Below are positions 1-8,142 of a stretch of 64,000 nt of DNA, in pieces. Origin of the DNA: Mesorhizobium sp. CAU 1732 (lineage in GTDB: Bacteria > Pseudomonadota > Alphaproteobacteria > Rhizobiales > Rhizobiaceae); contig NZ_JBDQQR010000001.1 in NCBI RefSeq assembly GCF_039888675.1, positions 3,038,001 to 3,102,000 on the forward strand. The letters are read 5' to 3'. Positions within the stretch are counted from its first letter, which is position 1. Each line of letters starts with the position of its first letter. The notes below the pieces were generated by a model. That model had not been told where the DNA came from. It did no database searches and saw only the letters and a program-made list of their open reading frames with translations. Made by a program: the position numbers and the translations under genes.

Positions 1-923
1 CGTTCGATCCAGAAGGCCTGGCTTTGACGCGTCATCTGTTCGTCGATCAAGCCACTGAGTTCGTTGCGACGCGCGAAACGTTTCGCATTGTCGTCGAAGC
101 GCGGGTCGTCAAGAATGGCTTCCAGATCGATGACGCGCATGAAGCGGCGCAGCACCACATCATTGCTGGGCGCGACCGCCACCTCACCATCACGCGCGCG
201 AAAAAGGCCGTAAGGCGCGACGAGCGGGTGGTCGTTGCCAGTACGGGCTGGAAGCTCTCCGGTCATCAGATGTTCGCTCGCCAGATAGGCCATGAAGGAG
301 ATGATGCCGTTCAGCATCGCGCTCTCGACATGCTGCCCCTCCCCATTTGCATCGCGAGCACGCAACGCGTTCACGACACCAAAGGCGGCATAGAGCCCGG
401 CGACGAGATCCGTGATGGGTTGACCGCTGCGCAAGGGCTCCTGATCGGCCCGACCGTTGACGCTCATGAAGCCGCTCATGGCTTGCGCGATGAAATCGAA
501 AGCCGGACGATCGGCATAAGGGCCGTTGCTGCCATAACCGTTGATGCTGCAGGTGACGAGGCGTGGGTTGAGTGCCTTAAGCGCTTCGATACCAAGGCCC
601 ATGCGGTCAAGTATGCCGGGCCGGAAATTTTCCACCAGAACGTCGGCCGTGCGGATGAGTTCGGCCAGGAGAGCCTTGTCGCCTTCATCGTAAAGGTCGA
701 GCTCGACCGACTTCTTATTGCGGTTGAAGGCGGCGAAATACCAGCTCAGCCCGTTGCGGATCTCGCCCTGCTGGCGAACGATATCGCCCTTTTGCGGGGG
801 CTCGACCTTGATGATCTCCGCGCCCATGTCACCGAGTAGCATGGTGCAGAAGGGACCTGACAGGACGCGTGTCAGATCGATGACCCGGATGCTTTCAAGC
901 GGTTGTTTCAGCCGTTGGCTCAT
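1..923 (-). CDS. Class III CoA-transferase (CaiB/BaiF family), C-terminus cut off by window edge
   Basis: About 307 codons are open from the ATG at 923-921 to the left edge. The frame reads MSQRLKQPLESIRVIDLTRV at the N-terminus, then LLGDMGAEIIKVEPP and ENFRPGILDRMGLG, all typical of formyl-CoA:oxalate / carnitine CoA-transferases. The Asp in GQPITDLVAG fits the catalytic Asp that forms the aspartyl-CoA anhydride in this family. The start overlaps the stop of the upstream lyase (ATGA), so the two are translationally coupled and probably act in sequence: this enzyme activates an organic acid to its CoA ester and the lyase cleaves it. The acid substrate cannot be read from sequence. Family call sure, substrate unknown. 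Confidence 0.9.
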   Translation of the reverse strand, partial: MSQRLKQPLESIRVIDLTRVLSGPFCTMLLGDMGAEIIKVEPPQKGDIVRQQGEIRNGLSWYFAAFNRNKKSVELDLYDEGDKALLAELIRTADVLVENFRPGILDRMGLGIEALKALNPRLVTCSINGYGSNGPYADRPAFDFIAQAMSGFMSVNGRADQEPLRSGQPITDLVAGLYAAFGVVNALRARDANGEGQHVESAMLNGIISFMAYLASEHLMTGELPARTGNDHPLVAPYGLFRARDGEVAVAPSNDVVLRRFMRVIDLEAILDDPRFDDNAKRFARRNELSGLIDEQMTRQSQAFWIE

Positions 924-1876
924 CCAACCGCCGTCGCGACCGAATCGAGCGCGCTCGTGCGAAGCCTGGGTCCCGCGTTCATGACCTGCCCCGGCAGTTT
1001 CCTGCCGATGACGCTCTCGACATGAAGCGCGACCTCGCGAAGCTTTTCGAGATCGATACCGGTCTCGATCCCGCACTCATGCAGGAGATAGACGAGATCC
1101 TCAGTGCAGATATTGCCCGTCGCGCCAGGCGCGAAAGGACACCCTCCCAAACCCGCGACGGAGGATTCGAATGTTGTCACGCCAGCCTGAAGACCGGCAT
1201 AGACATTGGCCAGACCGACGCCGCGCGTATTGTGGAAGTGCAGAGACAGTTCGATATCCGGCACCATGTCGTACAGCTTCGCACAGCGCTCGAATACCAG
1301 CGGAGGTGTCGCCATGCCCGTCGTGTCGCCAAGCGTTATGTGCGTGATCCCGAGTGCACGGTATGCGGACGCGATCTCGACAACCGATGCGACGTCGATC
1401 TCGCCTTCGAACGGGCAGCCGAACGCCGTCGCGATCGCGCCATGAACAGGCGTTTCAGCCGCATTCGCGAATGCGCACACCGATTGGAATCCGGCAAGCG
1501 TCTGCGCGCGCGTCGCGTTCAAGTTCTTGAGGTTGTGACTTTCGGACGCCGACACGAACAGGACAATGGCATCGACACCGGCGTTGACCGCATCGCGCGC
1601 GCCGCGCTCATTGGGCGTCAGTGCCGTTAGCTTCGCACCGGAGCTCCGGTCGGCAGCCGCCATCAGCTCGGCGGCGTCCTTCAACTGGGGCACGGCGCGC
1701 GGTGAGACGAAAGACGTGGCTTCGAACTGGGAAATACCCGTATCGATAAGCGCGTTGAGAATGCTAATCTTCGCATTCGTGTCGATCCAGTCGCGTTCGG
1801 ATTGAAACCCGTCGCGGGTTCCGACCTCGACGACGCGCACGCGAGACGGGAATGTCGTTCGTTCGGTTCGCCGCAT
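920..1876 (-). CDS. Hydroxymethylglutaryl-CoA lyase family protein
   Basis: A TIM-barrel HMGL-like lyase of about 318 residues. Visible motifs are VEVGTRDGFQSE near the N-terminus (family form GPRDGLQNE), GDTTG, LHFHNTRGVGLANV with the metal-binding His pair, and GGCPFAPGATGNICTED with the catalytic Cys loop. Family members cleave 3-hydroxy-3-methylglutaryl-CoA or related 3-hydroxy-dicarboxyl-CoA thioesters to acetyl-CoA plus a keto acid. The ATG at 1876 is chosen because a GGGAGGAG ribosome site lies 5 nt upstream; an ATG at 1900 is also in frame but has none. It heads a two-gene operon with the CoA-transferase and is divergent from a GntR regulator. It could be a citramalyl-CoA-type lyase rather than true HMG-CoA lyase. 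Confidence 0.88.
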   Translation of the reverse strand: MRRTERTTFPSRVRVVEVGTRDGFQSERDWIDTNAKISILNALIDTGISQFEATSFVSPRAVPQLKDAAELMAAADRSSGAKLTALTPNERGARDAVNAGVDAIVLFVSASESHNLKNLNATRAQTLAGFQSVCAFANAAETPVHGAIATAFGCPFEGEIDVASVVEIASAYRALGITHITLGDTTGMATPPLVFERCAKLYDMVPDIELSLHFHNTRGVGLANVYAGLQAGVTTFESSVAGLGGCPFAPGATGNICTEDLVYLLHECGIETGIDLEKLREVALHVESVIGRKLPGQVMNAGPRLRTSALDSVATAVG

Positions 1877-1905
1877 GACTTCTCCTCCCTGATAAGTCAT
1901 AACAC

Positions 1906-1932
1906 AATTGGTGCACCAATTTGGTATACCAA
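1906..1932. promoter_or_regulatory. Two abutting palindromes, probable GntR operator
   Basis: Two perfect palindromes lie in the divergent intergenic space: AATTGGTGCACCAATT at 1906-1921 and TTGGTATACCAA at 1921-1932. They share the half-site TTGGT/ACCAA and their centres are 13 bp apart. The TGGT-N2-ACCA core matches operators of the FadR-type GntR family. They sit between the lyase start (1876) and the GntR start (1950), so one bound regulator could control both directions. Operator role is inference; the palindromes are seen directly. Confidence 0.7.
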
Positions 1933-1949
1933 GTCAAGCGGAGGACTGT

Positions 1950-2663
1950 ATGGCAGGTGAAGAGGATAGCCGCAGCGCGAACGTGGCCGCTTCGCAACGC
2001 CGGCACGACGGCGTCTACGCGCAATTGCGCGATGCAATCTTGACGCTGCGCCTGCTGCCCGGGGCACGAATTGCCGAGCGGCAATTGGAGAAGATGCTCG
2101 GCAGTTCGCGCACGCCCATCCGTGAAGCGCTCCACCGGCTTGAGGCCGACGGCCTCGTTCTGCGCGGCGAGCGAAGCCATGTGGTCGCGCCAATCGATCT
2201 AGCCGAGTTGATGGAGGTCTTTGAGTATCGCGAGCACATCGAGAGCGCCATCGTGCGCCTTGCCTGCCAACGCGCCACGCCAAGCGATGTCGAGCGCATA
2301 CGCGAGATCATCGATGTCGCTCTTCACGACGACGGCCACGAACTCTGGTTCGAGATTGGCACCGACTTCCACCTTGAGCTGGCGAAGCTTTCGGGAAACC
2401 GTTTTCTGATCCGCGCAATGAACGACATCATGACGCGTGTCGCACGCGCGCGCTGGATGATCGCAAGCATGCCGGAAAATCGCACTACCGCTCATAGGGA
2501 GCACAGCCATATCCTCGACCTGATCCTGGCGGGCCGTACCGCTGAGGTCGTGGAAATCATCGTCAATCATACGCGCTTCGTTCAGGAAAACCTTGCGAAG
2601 GCCATCCGCGAGACACGATCGCGGTTCCGGGCTGAGGGGCTCGACATCATCGATAAGAACTAG
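1950..2663 (+). CDS. GntR family transcriptional regulator, FadR/FCD type
   Basis: 237 residues. The N-terminal winged helix-turn-helix reads YAQLRDAILTLRLLPGARIA then LEKMLGSSRTPIREALHRLE, a canonical GntR signature. The C-terminal all-helical FCD ligand domain has the family's pattern with His and Asp/Glu (FHLELAKLSGN, HSHILDLILAGR) that bind a metal and a carboxylate ligand. The ATG at 1950 follows GGAGG at 1940-1944; an in-frame start at 1908 would lie inside the palindromes. It is divergent from the lyase/CoA-transferase operon and probably represses it until the substrate or its CoA ester is present. Confidence 0.9.
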   Translation: MAGEEDSRSANVAASQRRHDGVYAQLRDAILTLRLLPGARIAERQLEKMLGSSRTPIREALHRLEADGLVLRGERSHVVAPIDLAELMEVFEYREHIESAIVRLACQRATPSDVERIREIIDVALHDDGHELWFEIGTDFHLELAKLSGNRFLIRAMNDIMTRVARARWMIASMPENRTTAHREHSHILDLILAGRTAEVVEIIVNHTRFVQENLAKAIRETRSRFRAEGLDIIDKN

Positions 2664-2743
2664 GCGCAATCCAGATTGAGGGTTCCGTTTTGAGATGAGT
2701 GCTGGATCGATGCGTTCCGGATTTGATGATTCGGAGCGGATTG

Positions 2744-2836
2744 ATGAGCGTGAATCGCTATGAATTGAGCGAGGCACAGTGGAGCCGCATTGACCTCGCC
2801 GGCTACTACCCCAACCCTCACTTGGAGAATGTGTAA
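2744..2836 (+). pseudogene. N-terminal remnant of an IS5-type transposase
   Basis: A 30-codon frame begins MSVNRYELSEAQWSRI, which matches the conserved start of IS5-family (DUF4096) transposases (pattern RYdLtdaQWarI). After about 16 codons the similarity stops and the frame runs into unrelated residues and TAA. No matching 3' part or clear terminal inverted repeats are seen, so it is a broken fragment. It lies directly before the monooxygenase gene and marks an old insertion or rearrangement point. Recognition rests on a short stretch. Confidence 0.5.
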
Positions 2837-2837
2837 C

Positions 2838-4091
2838 GTGGCATCCTTGCAGCGTCGACCTATGCACCTCAACGCCGTGATCTACGGCCTGGGAAGCCAC
2901 GAGGCTGCGTGGCGCATGCCGGAAAGCGATCCCCGCTCGCTGACAAAGCTGTCTTTCTGGATCGATCTCGCACGGCGCGCCGAGGCCGCTGGTTTCGATG
3001 CACTCTTTCTTGGCGACGTGCTGACCCTCCAGGCAGGCGCCGACAAGCACCTGTCGGACGCGATGGATCCGATCGTGATCATGTCGGCCTTGGCTGCGGT
3101 AACGACGCGGATCGGCCTCATCGCGACCGCATCCACCACCTTTGATCATCCCTTCCATCTCGCCAGGCGCTTCGCCTGCCTTGACCACATCAGCGATGGC
3201 CGGGCCGGATGGAACATCGTCACGTCTTCCAATCGGCTCGAAGCGCAGAATTTCGGGCTTGATGACATGCCGGAACACGCTGAGCGCTACGCGCGGGCAG
3301 CAGATGTCGTGGATGCCGCGCTTGCACTTTGGGGGAGTTGGGAGGAAGACGCCAAAGTCGCCGACCAGCAAAGCGGGCATTATCTCGATCCCGCCAAGGT
3401 GCATCGTGTCGACCACAAGGGACCCTTCGTGCGTACGGCCGGTCCGCTCAACGTGCCCCGCCCGCCAGGTGGGCGTCCGCTGCTCGCGCAGGCCGGTTCC
3501 TCGGAAGAAGGCCGCGCTTTCGCCGCGTCGCGTGCGGACATCGTTTTCACCGTGCAGTCCGACCTCTCGGAGGCGCGCGATTTCTACAACGACATCAAGG
3601 CGCGCGCTGTTCGCGCCGGGCGCGATCCGCAGAGCATTCGCGTGCTGCCGGGCATCGTTCCGATTGCGGCAACGACACGGGAGGAAGCCGAGGCGCGTTT
3701 GTTACAATTGAACAGCTTCGCCAACCTGGAGCATCTGATCGCCAAAGGCTCCGAGTTCCTGGGAGTGGATCTCAGGTCGATCGATCTGGAGCAGCCTCTG
3801 CCGGAGGAGCTGAATATGACGGCCGGCAACCAAGCGAGCAAAAGCCGCGTCGCTGCGCTGGTGGGTGTGGCGCGGCGCGAAAAGCTCACGGTCCGGCAGT
3901 TGCTCGCGCGTGTGGCTTGCGGTCGCGGGCACCTTCTGGCCGTCGGCACCGGCCAGGACATCGCAAGCACGATGCAGGAGTGGGTCGAAGGCGGGGCCGC
4001 CGACGGATTCAACGTCATGTGCCCGGTCCTACCAGGTGACCTGACGATGTTCGCCGAGCATGTCATGCCCAGACTGGCCGAACGAGGTTGA
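2838..4091 (+). CDS. FMN-dependent monooxygenase, NtaA/SnaA/DszA class (luciferase-like)
   Basis: About 417 residues if started at GTG 2838, which has GGAG 10 nt upstream; ATG 2829 and ATG 2862 (MHLNAVIYG, where the homologous region begins) are alternatives. Typical blocks are MHLN, EAAGFDALFLGDVL, TTFDHPFHLARRFACLDHIS, SDGRAGWNIVTS, NFGLDDMPEHAERY and LLAQAGSSEEGR. Family members use FMNH2 from a separate reductase plus O2 to oxidise nitrilotriacetate, dibenzothiophene sulfone, pristinamycin or alkyl sulfides. No flavin reductase gene is adjacent. It stands alone after the IS remnant, and its substrate is unknown. Confidence 0.88.
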   Translation: MASLQRRPMHLNAVIYGLGSHEAAWRMPESDPRSLTKLSFWIDLARRAEAAGFDALFLGDVLTLQAGADKHLSDAMDPIVIMSALAAVTTRIGLIATASTTFDHPFHLARRFACLDHISDGRAGWNIVTSSNRLEAQNFGLDDMPEHAERYARAADVVDAALALWGSWEEDAKVADQQSGHYLDPAKVHRVDHKGPFVRTAGPLNVPRPPGGRPLLAQAGSSEEGRAFAASRADIVFTVQSDLSEARDFYNDIKARAVRAGRDPQSIRVLPGIVPIAATTREEAEARLLQLNSFANLEHLIAKGSEFLGVDLRSIDLEQPLPEELNMTAGNQASKSRVAALVGVARREKLTVRQLLARVACGRGHLLAVGTGQDIASTMQEWVEGGAADGFNVMCPVLPGDLTMFAEHVMPRLAERG

Positions 4092-4232
4092 TCCCCGCGC
4101 TCGACGGAATCTAAGCGATGATCGACGTTTAGCGCGCAGGCATGCCCGGGCCAACAACCATGGCCGGGGAGTATGACAGCCGAATTGTTTCCGTCGGCGC
4201 CAGCCGCTCTGTTCCCCGGGAATGCCAGGTTG

Positions 4233-4271
4233 TTGACAAAGATGTTTTCTTAAGGGAAACTCCAAGGAAAC
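4233..4271 (+). promoter_or_regulatory. Promoter/operator A upstream of the ABC importer
   Basis: A perfect -35 hexamer TTGACA (4233-4238) is followed at exact 11-bp steps by GTTTTC (4244-4249), GGAAAC (4255-4260) and GGAAAC (4266-4271). GTTTTC and GGAAAC form an inverted repeat with a 5-bp spacer, and the last block repeats the right half. The same arrangement with identical spacings occurs at 9750-9788. It lies about 150 bp before the binding-protein start. The nearby XRE-cupin regulator (9122-9697) is the likely binder, by inference. The rest of the 331-bp gap 4092-4422 holds no convincing gene. Confidence 0.72.
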
Positions 4272-4422
4272 AAGCTGGAGGCCGGGAGGAGACCGGAAGT
4301 TCCAGGCAGGATTCAGAGCTTTAGGTGATGCATACCGCCAACGCGGCTATGTGAAGGTACCGTTTTGACCTGTGGTCAGCGGGCCATGGGATTTTGTTGC
4401 TTTAAAGGGAGGAGCACCTCGA

Positions 4423-5634
4423 ATGAACAGACTGGTCAAGTTGCTGTTGGCGACATCGTTCGCCGTGTCGGTCCTGCCAGCCGGTTTTGCGGCAGCACAG
4501 GACAAGACGATCAAGCTGGGCGTCCTGACGGATATGTCCGGCGTCTTCTCGGACGCCAACGGGACCGGCTCCGTCGTCGCCGCGCAGATGGCGGTCGACG
4601 ACATGGCAGGCGAACTCGAAGGATTCACGGTTCAGGTCGTGAGCGCGGACCACCAGAACAAGCCGGACGTGGGCGCCGGCATCGCGCGCAAATGGTTCGA
4701 TGAAGATGGCGTCAACGTCGTCCTCGACGTGCCGGTCTCTCCCATCGCGCTCGCAGTGCGGTCGATCGCGGAGGAAAAGGACAAGATCGTTCTCCTGTCG
4801 AGTTCCGGCTCGTCCGACATCACGGGCAAGAGCTGCACGAACAACACGATCCAGTGGACCTACAACACCTATGCGCTGTCGAACGTCGCGGGGCGCGCGA
4901 CGGTCGAGAGGGGGGACAAGTCGTGGTTCTTCATCACCACCGACTATGCTTTCGGTCACGCCCTCGAGCGCGACGCCACCGCGGCCGTGACGGCGGCGGG
5001 CGGAGAGGTTCTCGGCCGGGCGCTGAACCCGATCGCATCGCCTGATTTCTCGTCCTACCTGCTGTCGGCGCAGGCGTCGGGCGCGAATGTCATCGCGCTG
5101 GCGAGTTCAGGTGGCGACATGCAGACCGCCGTGAAGCAGGCGGCCGAGTTCGGCATCCAGGCAGGCGGCCAGAAGCTTCTGGGCCTTCTCTTCGACGTGA
5201 CCGACGTAAACGCGCTCGGGTTGGAGAGCACGCAGGGGATGTTGCTGGCGACGCCGTTCTACTGGGACCGGAATGATGAAAGCCGGGAATTCGGAGAGCG
5301 CTTCATGAAGCTTCACGGCAGAGTCCCGACCATGCACCAGGCCGGTGTCTATTCGGCGGCGACCCACTACCTGAAAGCTCTCCGCGAGACCGGAACGGAC
5401 GACACACAGACGGTGCTGCAGAAGATGCGCGAGATGCCCGTCAACGATTTCTTCGCGCAGAATGGCCATATCCGCGAGGATGGCCAGATGATCCACGACT
5501 TCTATCTGGTCGAAGTGAAGAGCCCGCAGGAATCGGCCGGAAACTGGGATTTCTACAAGGTGCTGTCGACGGTCCCCGGAGACCAGGCCTTCCAGCCTGT
5601 CGAGAACTGCCCGCGCATCGCCGCCAAGCAATAA
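4423..5634 (+). CDS. ABC importer substrate-binding protein, branched-chain amino acid (LivJ/K) class
   Basis: 403 residues. The start at 4423 follows a strong GGGAGGAG site. The N-terminus MNRLVKLLLATSF...GFAAAQ is a cleavable Sec signal, and the mature part begins KTIKLGVLTDMSGVFSD, the Peripla_BP_6 fold hallmark. LLSSSGSSDITGKSC and FGHALERDATAAVTAAGG fit the hinge region of subfamily members that bind aromatic or other carboxylates rather than leucine. It delivers substrate to the LivHM permease and LivGF ATPases encoded next. Its link by a shared operator to an acyl-CoA ligase operon suggests an organic acid ligand (inference). Confidence 0.92.
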   Translation: MNRLVKLLLATSFAVSVLPAGFAAAQDKTIKLGVLTDMSGVFSDANGTGSVVAAQMAVDDMAGELEGFTVQVVSADHQNKPDVGAGIARKWFDEDGVNVVLDVPVSPIALAVRSIAEEKDKIVLLSSSGSSDITGKSCTNNTIQWTYNTYALSNVAGRATVERGDKSWFFITTDYAFGHALERDATAAVTAAGGEVLGRALNPIASPDFSSYLLSAQASGANVIALASSGGDMQTAVKQAAEFGIQAGGQKLLGLLFDVTDVNALGLESTQGMLLATPFYWDRNDESREFGERFMKLHGRVPTMHQAGVYSAATHYLKALRETGTDDTQTVLQKMREMPVNDFFAQNGHIREDGQMIHDFYLVEVKSPQESAGNWDFYKVLSTVPGDQAFQPVENCPRIAAKQ

Positions 5635-5649
5635 CGCCAGTTACGAAAC

Positions 5650-5684
5650 ATGCGGAGCGCCCACGTTTCAGGAGCGCTCCGCAT
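5650..5684 (+). other. Intercistronic hairpin after the binding-protein gene
   Basis: A perfect 11-bp inverted repeat, ATGCGGAGCGC (5650-5660) and GCGCTCCGCAT (5674-5684), encloses a 13-nt loop. It stands 15 nt after the binding-protein stop and is not followed by a T run. Such hairpins in importer operons usually stabilise the upstream mRNA, so that binding protein exceeds permease and ATPase. That role is inferred. Confidence 0.6.
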
Positions 5685-5770
5685 CATCGCGAATGCGTCG
5701 GGGACGATGCGGCGCACGCTTCGCCGGGCCGCATCGACCCGGATCGGCAACGTCAAAGGATTCGGAAAGA

Positions 5771-6535
5771 ATGACTCCAGACATCGTCTTGTCGGCATCG
5801 CGCCTGACAAAGCAGTTCGGCGGCTTCAAGGCGGTCGATGGTGTGGACCTAGACGTTCGACGCGGCACGATCCATGCCCTGATCGGTCCCAACGGCGCGG
5901 GCAAGACAACCTGCTTCAACCTGCTGACCAAACTCCTGGTGCCGACCGACGGCACGATCACGCTTCATGGCGAGGACATCACACGTGTCGATCCGGCAAA
6001 GGTCGCGGGCAAGGGGCTGGTGCGCTCGTTCCAGATTTCGGCGATCTTTCCCAAGCTCACGGTACGCAACAATGTGCGGATCGCACTACAGCGCAAGCGT
6101 GGCGGGTCCTTCGATTTCTGGCGCTCCGGTTCGGTGCTGCGGTCGCTGGACGACGCGGCCGATGAACTGCTCGACGCGGTCGGGCTGCTGTCGCTTCGCC
6201 ATCTGGCAGCCGCCGAACTGTCCTATGGGCGCAAGCGGGCGCTGGAGATCGCCACGACGCTCGCGCTCGACCCTTCCGTGCTGCTTCTCGATGAGCCGAT
6301 GGCCGGCATGGGACGCGAGGACGTCGAGCGTATCGAGGCGCTGATCCGCAAAGTGTCGGTGGGCCGCACCATCCTCATGGTCGAGCACAATCTGTCGGTC
6401 GTGGCGTCGCTTTCCGACCGGATCACGGTTCTGGCGCGCGGGAAGGTCCTGGCGGAAGGCGACTACGAAACCGTCGCAGCCGATCCGCGTGTCGTCGAGG
6501 CATATATTGGCACGGGAGGCTCCGATGCGCATTGA
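5771..6535 (+). CDS. livG: ABC importer ATP-binding protein, LivG type
   Basis: 254 residues. Walker A is GPNGAGKTT near residue 42, the signature region is LSYGRKRALEIATTLA (LSYG in place of LSGG, as is usual for LivG), Walker B is VLLLDEPMAGM, and the switch His is in MVEHNLSVV. It supplies ATP hydrolysis for the importer together with the LivF-type protein encoded next. The ATG at 5771 has GGAAAGA just upstream. Its 3' end overlaps the next gene by 11 bp, indicating coupling. Confidence 0.93.
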   Translation: MTPDIVLSASRLTKQFGGFKAVDGVDLDVRRGTIHALIGPNGAGKTTCFNLLTKLLVPTDGTITLHGEDITRVDPAKVAGKGLVRSFQISAIFPKLTVRNNVRIALQRKRGGSFDFWRSGSVLRSLDDAADELLDAVGLLSLRHLAAAELSYGRKRALEIATTLALDPSVLLLDEPMAGMGREDVERIEALIRKVSVGRTILMVEHNLSVVASLSDRITVLARGKVLAEGDYETVAADPRVVEAYIGTGGSDAH

Positions 6536-7235
6536 CGGTCATTCGCTTCGCGTGCGCGGGCTGGAGGCATGGTACGATGAAAGCCATGTGCTTCACGGGG
6601 TGGATATCGAGGCCTCGCGCGGCGAGGTGGTGACGCTTCTGGGCCGGAACGGCGCCGGCAAGACCACGATCCTGAAATCCATCATGGGCGTGCTTGCGGA
6701 GCGCAGGGGCTCTGTCCTCGTCAACGGATGCGAGACCATCGGTGAGCCGTCGCGCCGGATCGCCCGGCTCGGCATCGGCTACGTGCCCGAGGAGCGCGGC
6801 ATCTATTCGAGCCTGACGGTCGAGGAGAATCTGCTTCTGCCGCCACGGCTCAAGCCGAACGGACTTTCGCTGGAGCAGATCTTCGAACTGTTTCCCAATA
6901 TCCGCGACCGGATGAGCAGCCAGGGCACCAAGCTCTCCGGCGGCGAGCAGCAGATGCTGGCGATCGGCCGCATCCTGCGCACAGGGGCCGACCTGCTGCT
7001 GCTCGACGAGCCGACCGAGGGACTGGCCCCGGTCATCATCGAGCAGATCGGGAAGGTGATCGCGCAGCTCAAGCAGCGTGGCTTCACCATCGTGCTCGTT
7101 GAGCAGAATTTCCGTTTCGCCGCCACGGTGGCCGACCGGCACTACGTCGTCGAGCAAGGCAAGGTGATCGACATGATCCCCAATGCCGAGATCGAGGCGA
7201 ACATAGCGAAGCTTCAGGGCTATCTGGGGGTCTGA
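6525..7235 (+). CDS. livF: ABC importer ATP-binding protein, LivF type
   Basis: 236 residues. Walker A is GRNGAGKTT, the Q-loop region includes GYVPEERGIYSSLTVEEN, the signature is KLSGGEQQMLAIGRIL, Walker B is LLLLDEPTEGLAP, and the switch region is VLVEQNFRFA. The short C-terminus YVVEQGKVIDM is typical of LivF. It pairs with LivG as a heterodimeric ATPase of a branched-chain-type importer. The start at 6525 lies inside livG and follows GGGAGG. Confidence 0.93.
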   Translation: MRIDGHSLRVRGLEAWYDESHVLHGVDIEASRGEVVTLLGRNGAGKTTILKSIMGVLAERRGSVLVNGCETIGEPSRRIARLGIGYVPEERGIYSSLTVEENLLLPPRLKPNGLSLEQIFELFPNIRDRMSSQGTKLSGGEQQMLAIGRILRTGADLLLLDEPTEGLAPVIIEQIGKVIAQLKQRGFTIVLVEQNFRFAATVADRHYVVEQGKVIDMIPNAEIEANIAKLQGYLGV

Positions 7236-7237
7236 TC

Positions 7238-8125
7238 ATGAGCGAACTCATCGGAATCCCGCCGCAGGTGCTGCTCGGCCAGATCGTCCTCGGGCTGATC
7301 AACGGCTCGTTCTACGCGATGCTCAGCCTGGGTCTCGCCGTCATCTTCGGCCTTCTCAACATCATCAATTTCGCGCATGGCGCGCTATACATGATGGGCG
7401 CCTTCGTCGCCTGGATGCTGTTGCACTATCTGGGCATCAACTACTGGGCAGCGCTGTTGCTGGTTCCCCTGCTGGTGGGCGCGTTCGGGGTGCTGATAGA
7501 GCGGTTCCTGATCGCGCGGATCGCGCATCTCGACCACCTCTACGGATTGCTGCTGACCTTCGGCATCGCACTCATCATCCAGGGACTGTTCCGCAACGGG
7601 TTCGGATCGTCCGGTCTGGCCTACGAGATCCCGGACGCGCTGCGGGGCGGCCAGAATCTCGGCTTCATGTTCCTGCCGAACTATCGGGCCTGGGTGATCG
7701 TCGCGTCCCTGGCGGTGTGCCTGCTCACATGGTTCGTCATCGAGAAGACAAGGCTGGGCTCCTATCTGCGGGCGGCAACCGAAAATCCCGCGCTGACGGA
7801 AACCTTCGGCATCAACGTCCCGCTGCTGATCACGCTGACTTACGGGTTCGGGGTAGCGCTGGCGGCGCTTGCCGGGGTGTTCGCCGCGCCGATCTACGCC
7901 GTCAATCCCAATATGGGCGTGGACCTGATCATCGTCGTCTTCGCCGTGGTCGTCATCGGCGGCATGGGTTCGATCATGGGGGCCATCATCACCGGATTCG
8001 CGCTCGGGCTCGTCGAGGGGCTGACCAAGGTGTTCTACCCGGAACTCTCGGCGACGGTGATCTTCATCATCATGGTTCTCGTACTGCTCGTGAAGCCGTC
8101 CGGCATCTTCGGCCGTTCGATTTAG
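7238..8125 (+). CDS. livH: ABC importer permease, LivH type
   Basis: 295 residues with about eight hydrophobic segments. The N-terminal LINGSFYAMLSLGLAVIFGL and NFAHGALYMMGAF are hallmark LivH sequences, and the ATPase-contacting segment lies near RAATENPALTETFGIN. It forms the membrane channel with LivM. The ATG at 7238 follows the livF stop by 2 nt, consistent with one operon. Confidence 0.93.
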   Translation: MSELIGIPPQVLLGQIVLGLINGSFYAMLSLGLAVIFGLLNIINFAHGALYMMGAFVAWMLLHYLGINYWAALLLVPLLVGAFGVLIERFLIARIAHLDHLYGLLLTFGIALIIQGLFRNGFGSSGLAYEIPDALRGGQNLGFMFLPNYRAWVIVASLAVCLLTWFVIEKTRLGSYLRAATENPALTETFGINVPLLITLTYGFGVALAALAGVFAAPIYAVNPNMGVDLIIVVFAVVVIGGMGSIMGAIITGFALGLVEGLTKVFYPELSATVIFIIMVLVLLVKPSGIFGRSI

Positions 8126-8142
8126 ATACTGGAAAGTGGATC

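Noticed and set aside
4145..4180. Hairpin-like segment after the monooxygenase gene as a terminator
   Set aside because: The stem needs a bulge and no T run follows it.
4142..4324. 60-codon plus-strand frame before the ABC importer
   Set aside because: It runs through the promoter/operator blocks and has no ribosome site or protein-like composition.
2674..4370. Similar short segments ending CCGTTTTGA near 2680 and near 4360
   Set aside because: They are in direct orientation, only about a dozen bases alike, and not placed as IS ends.
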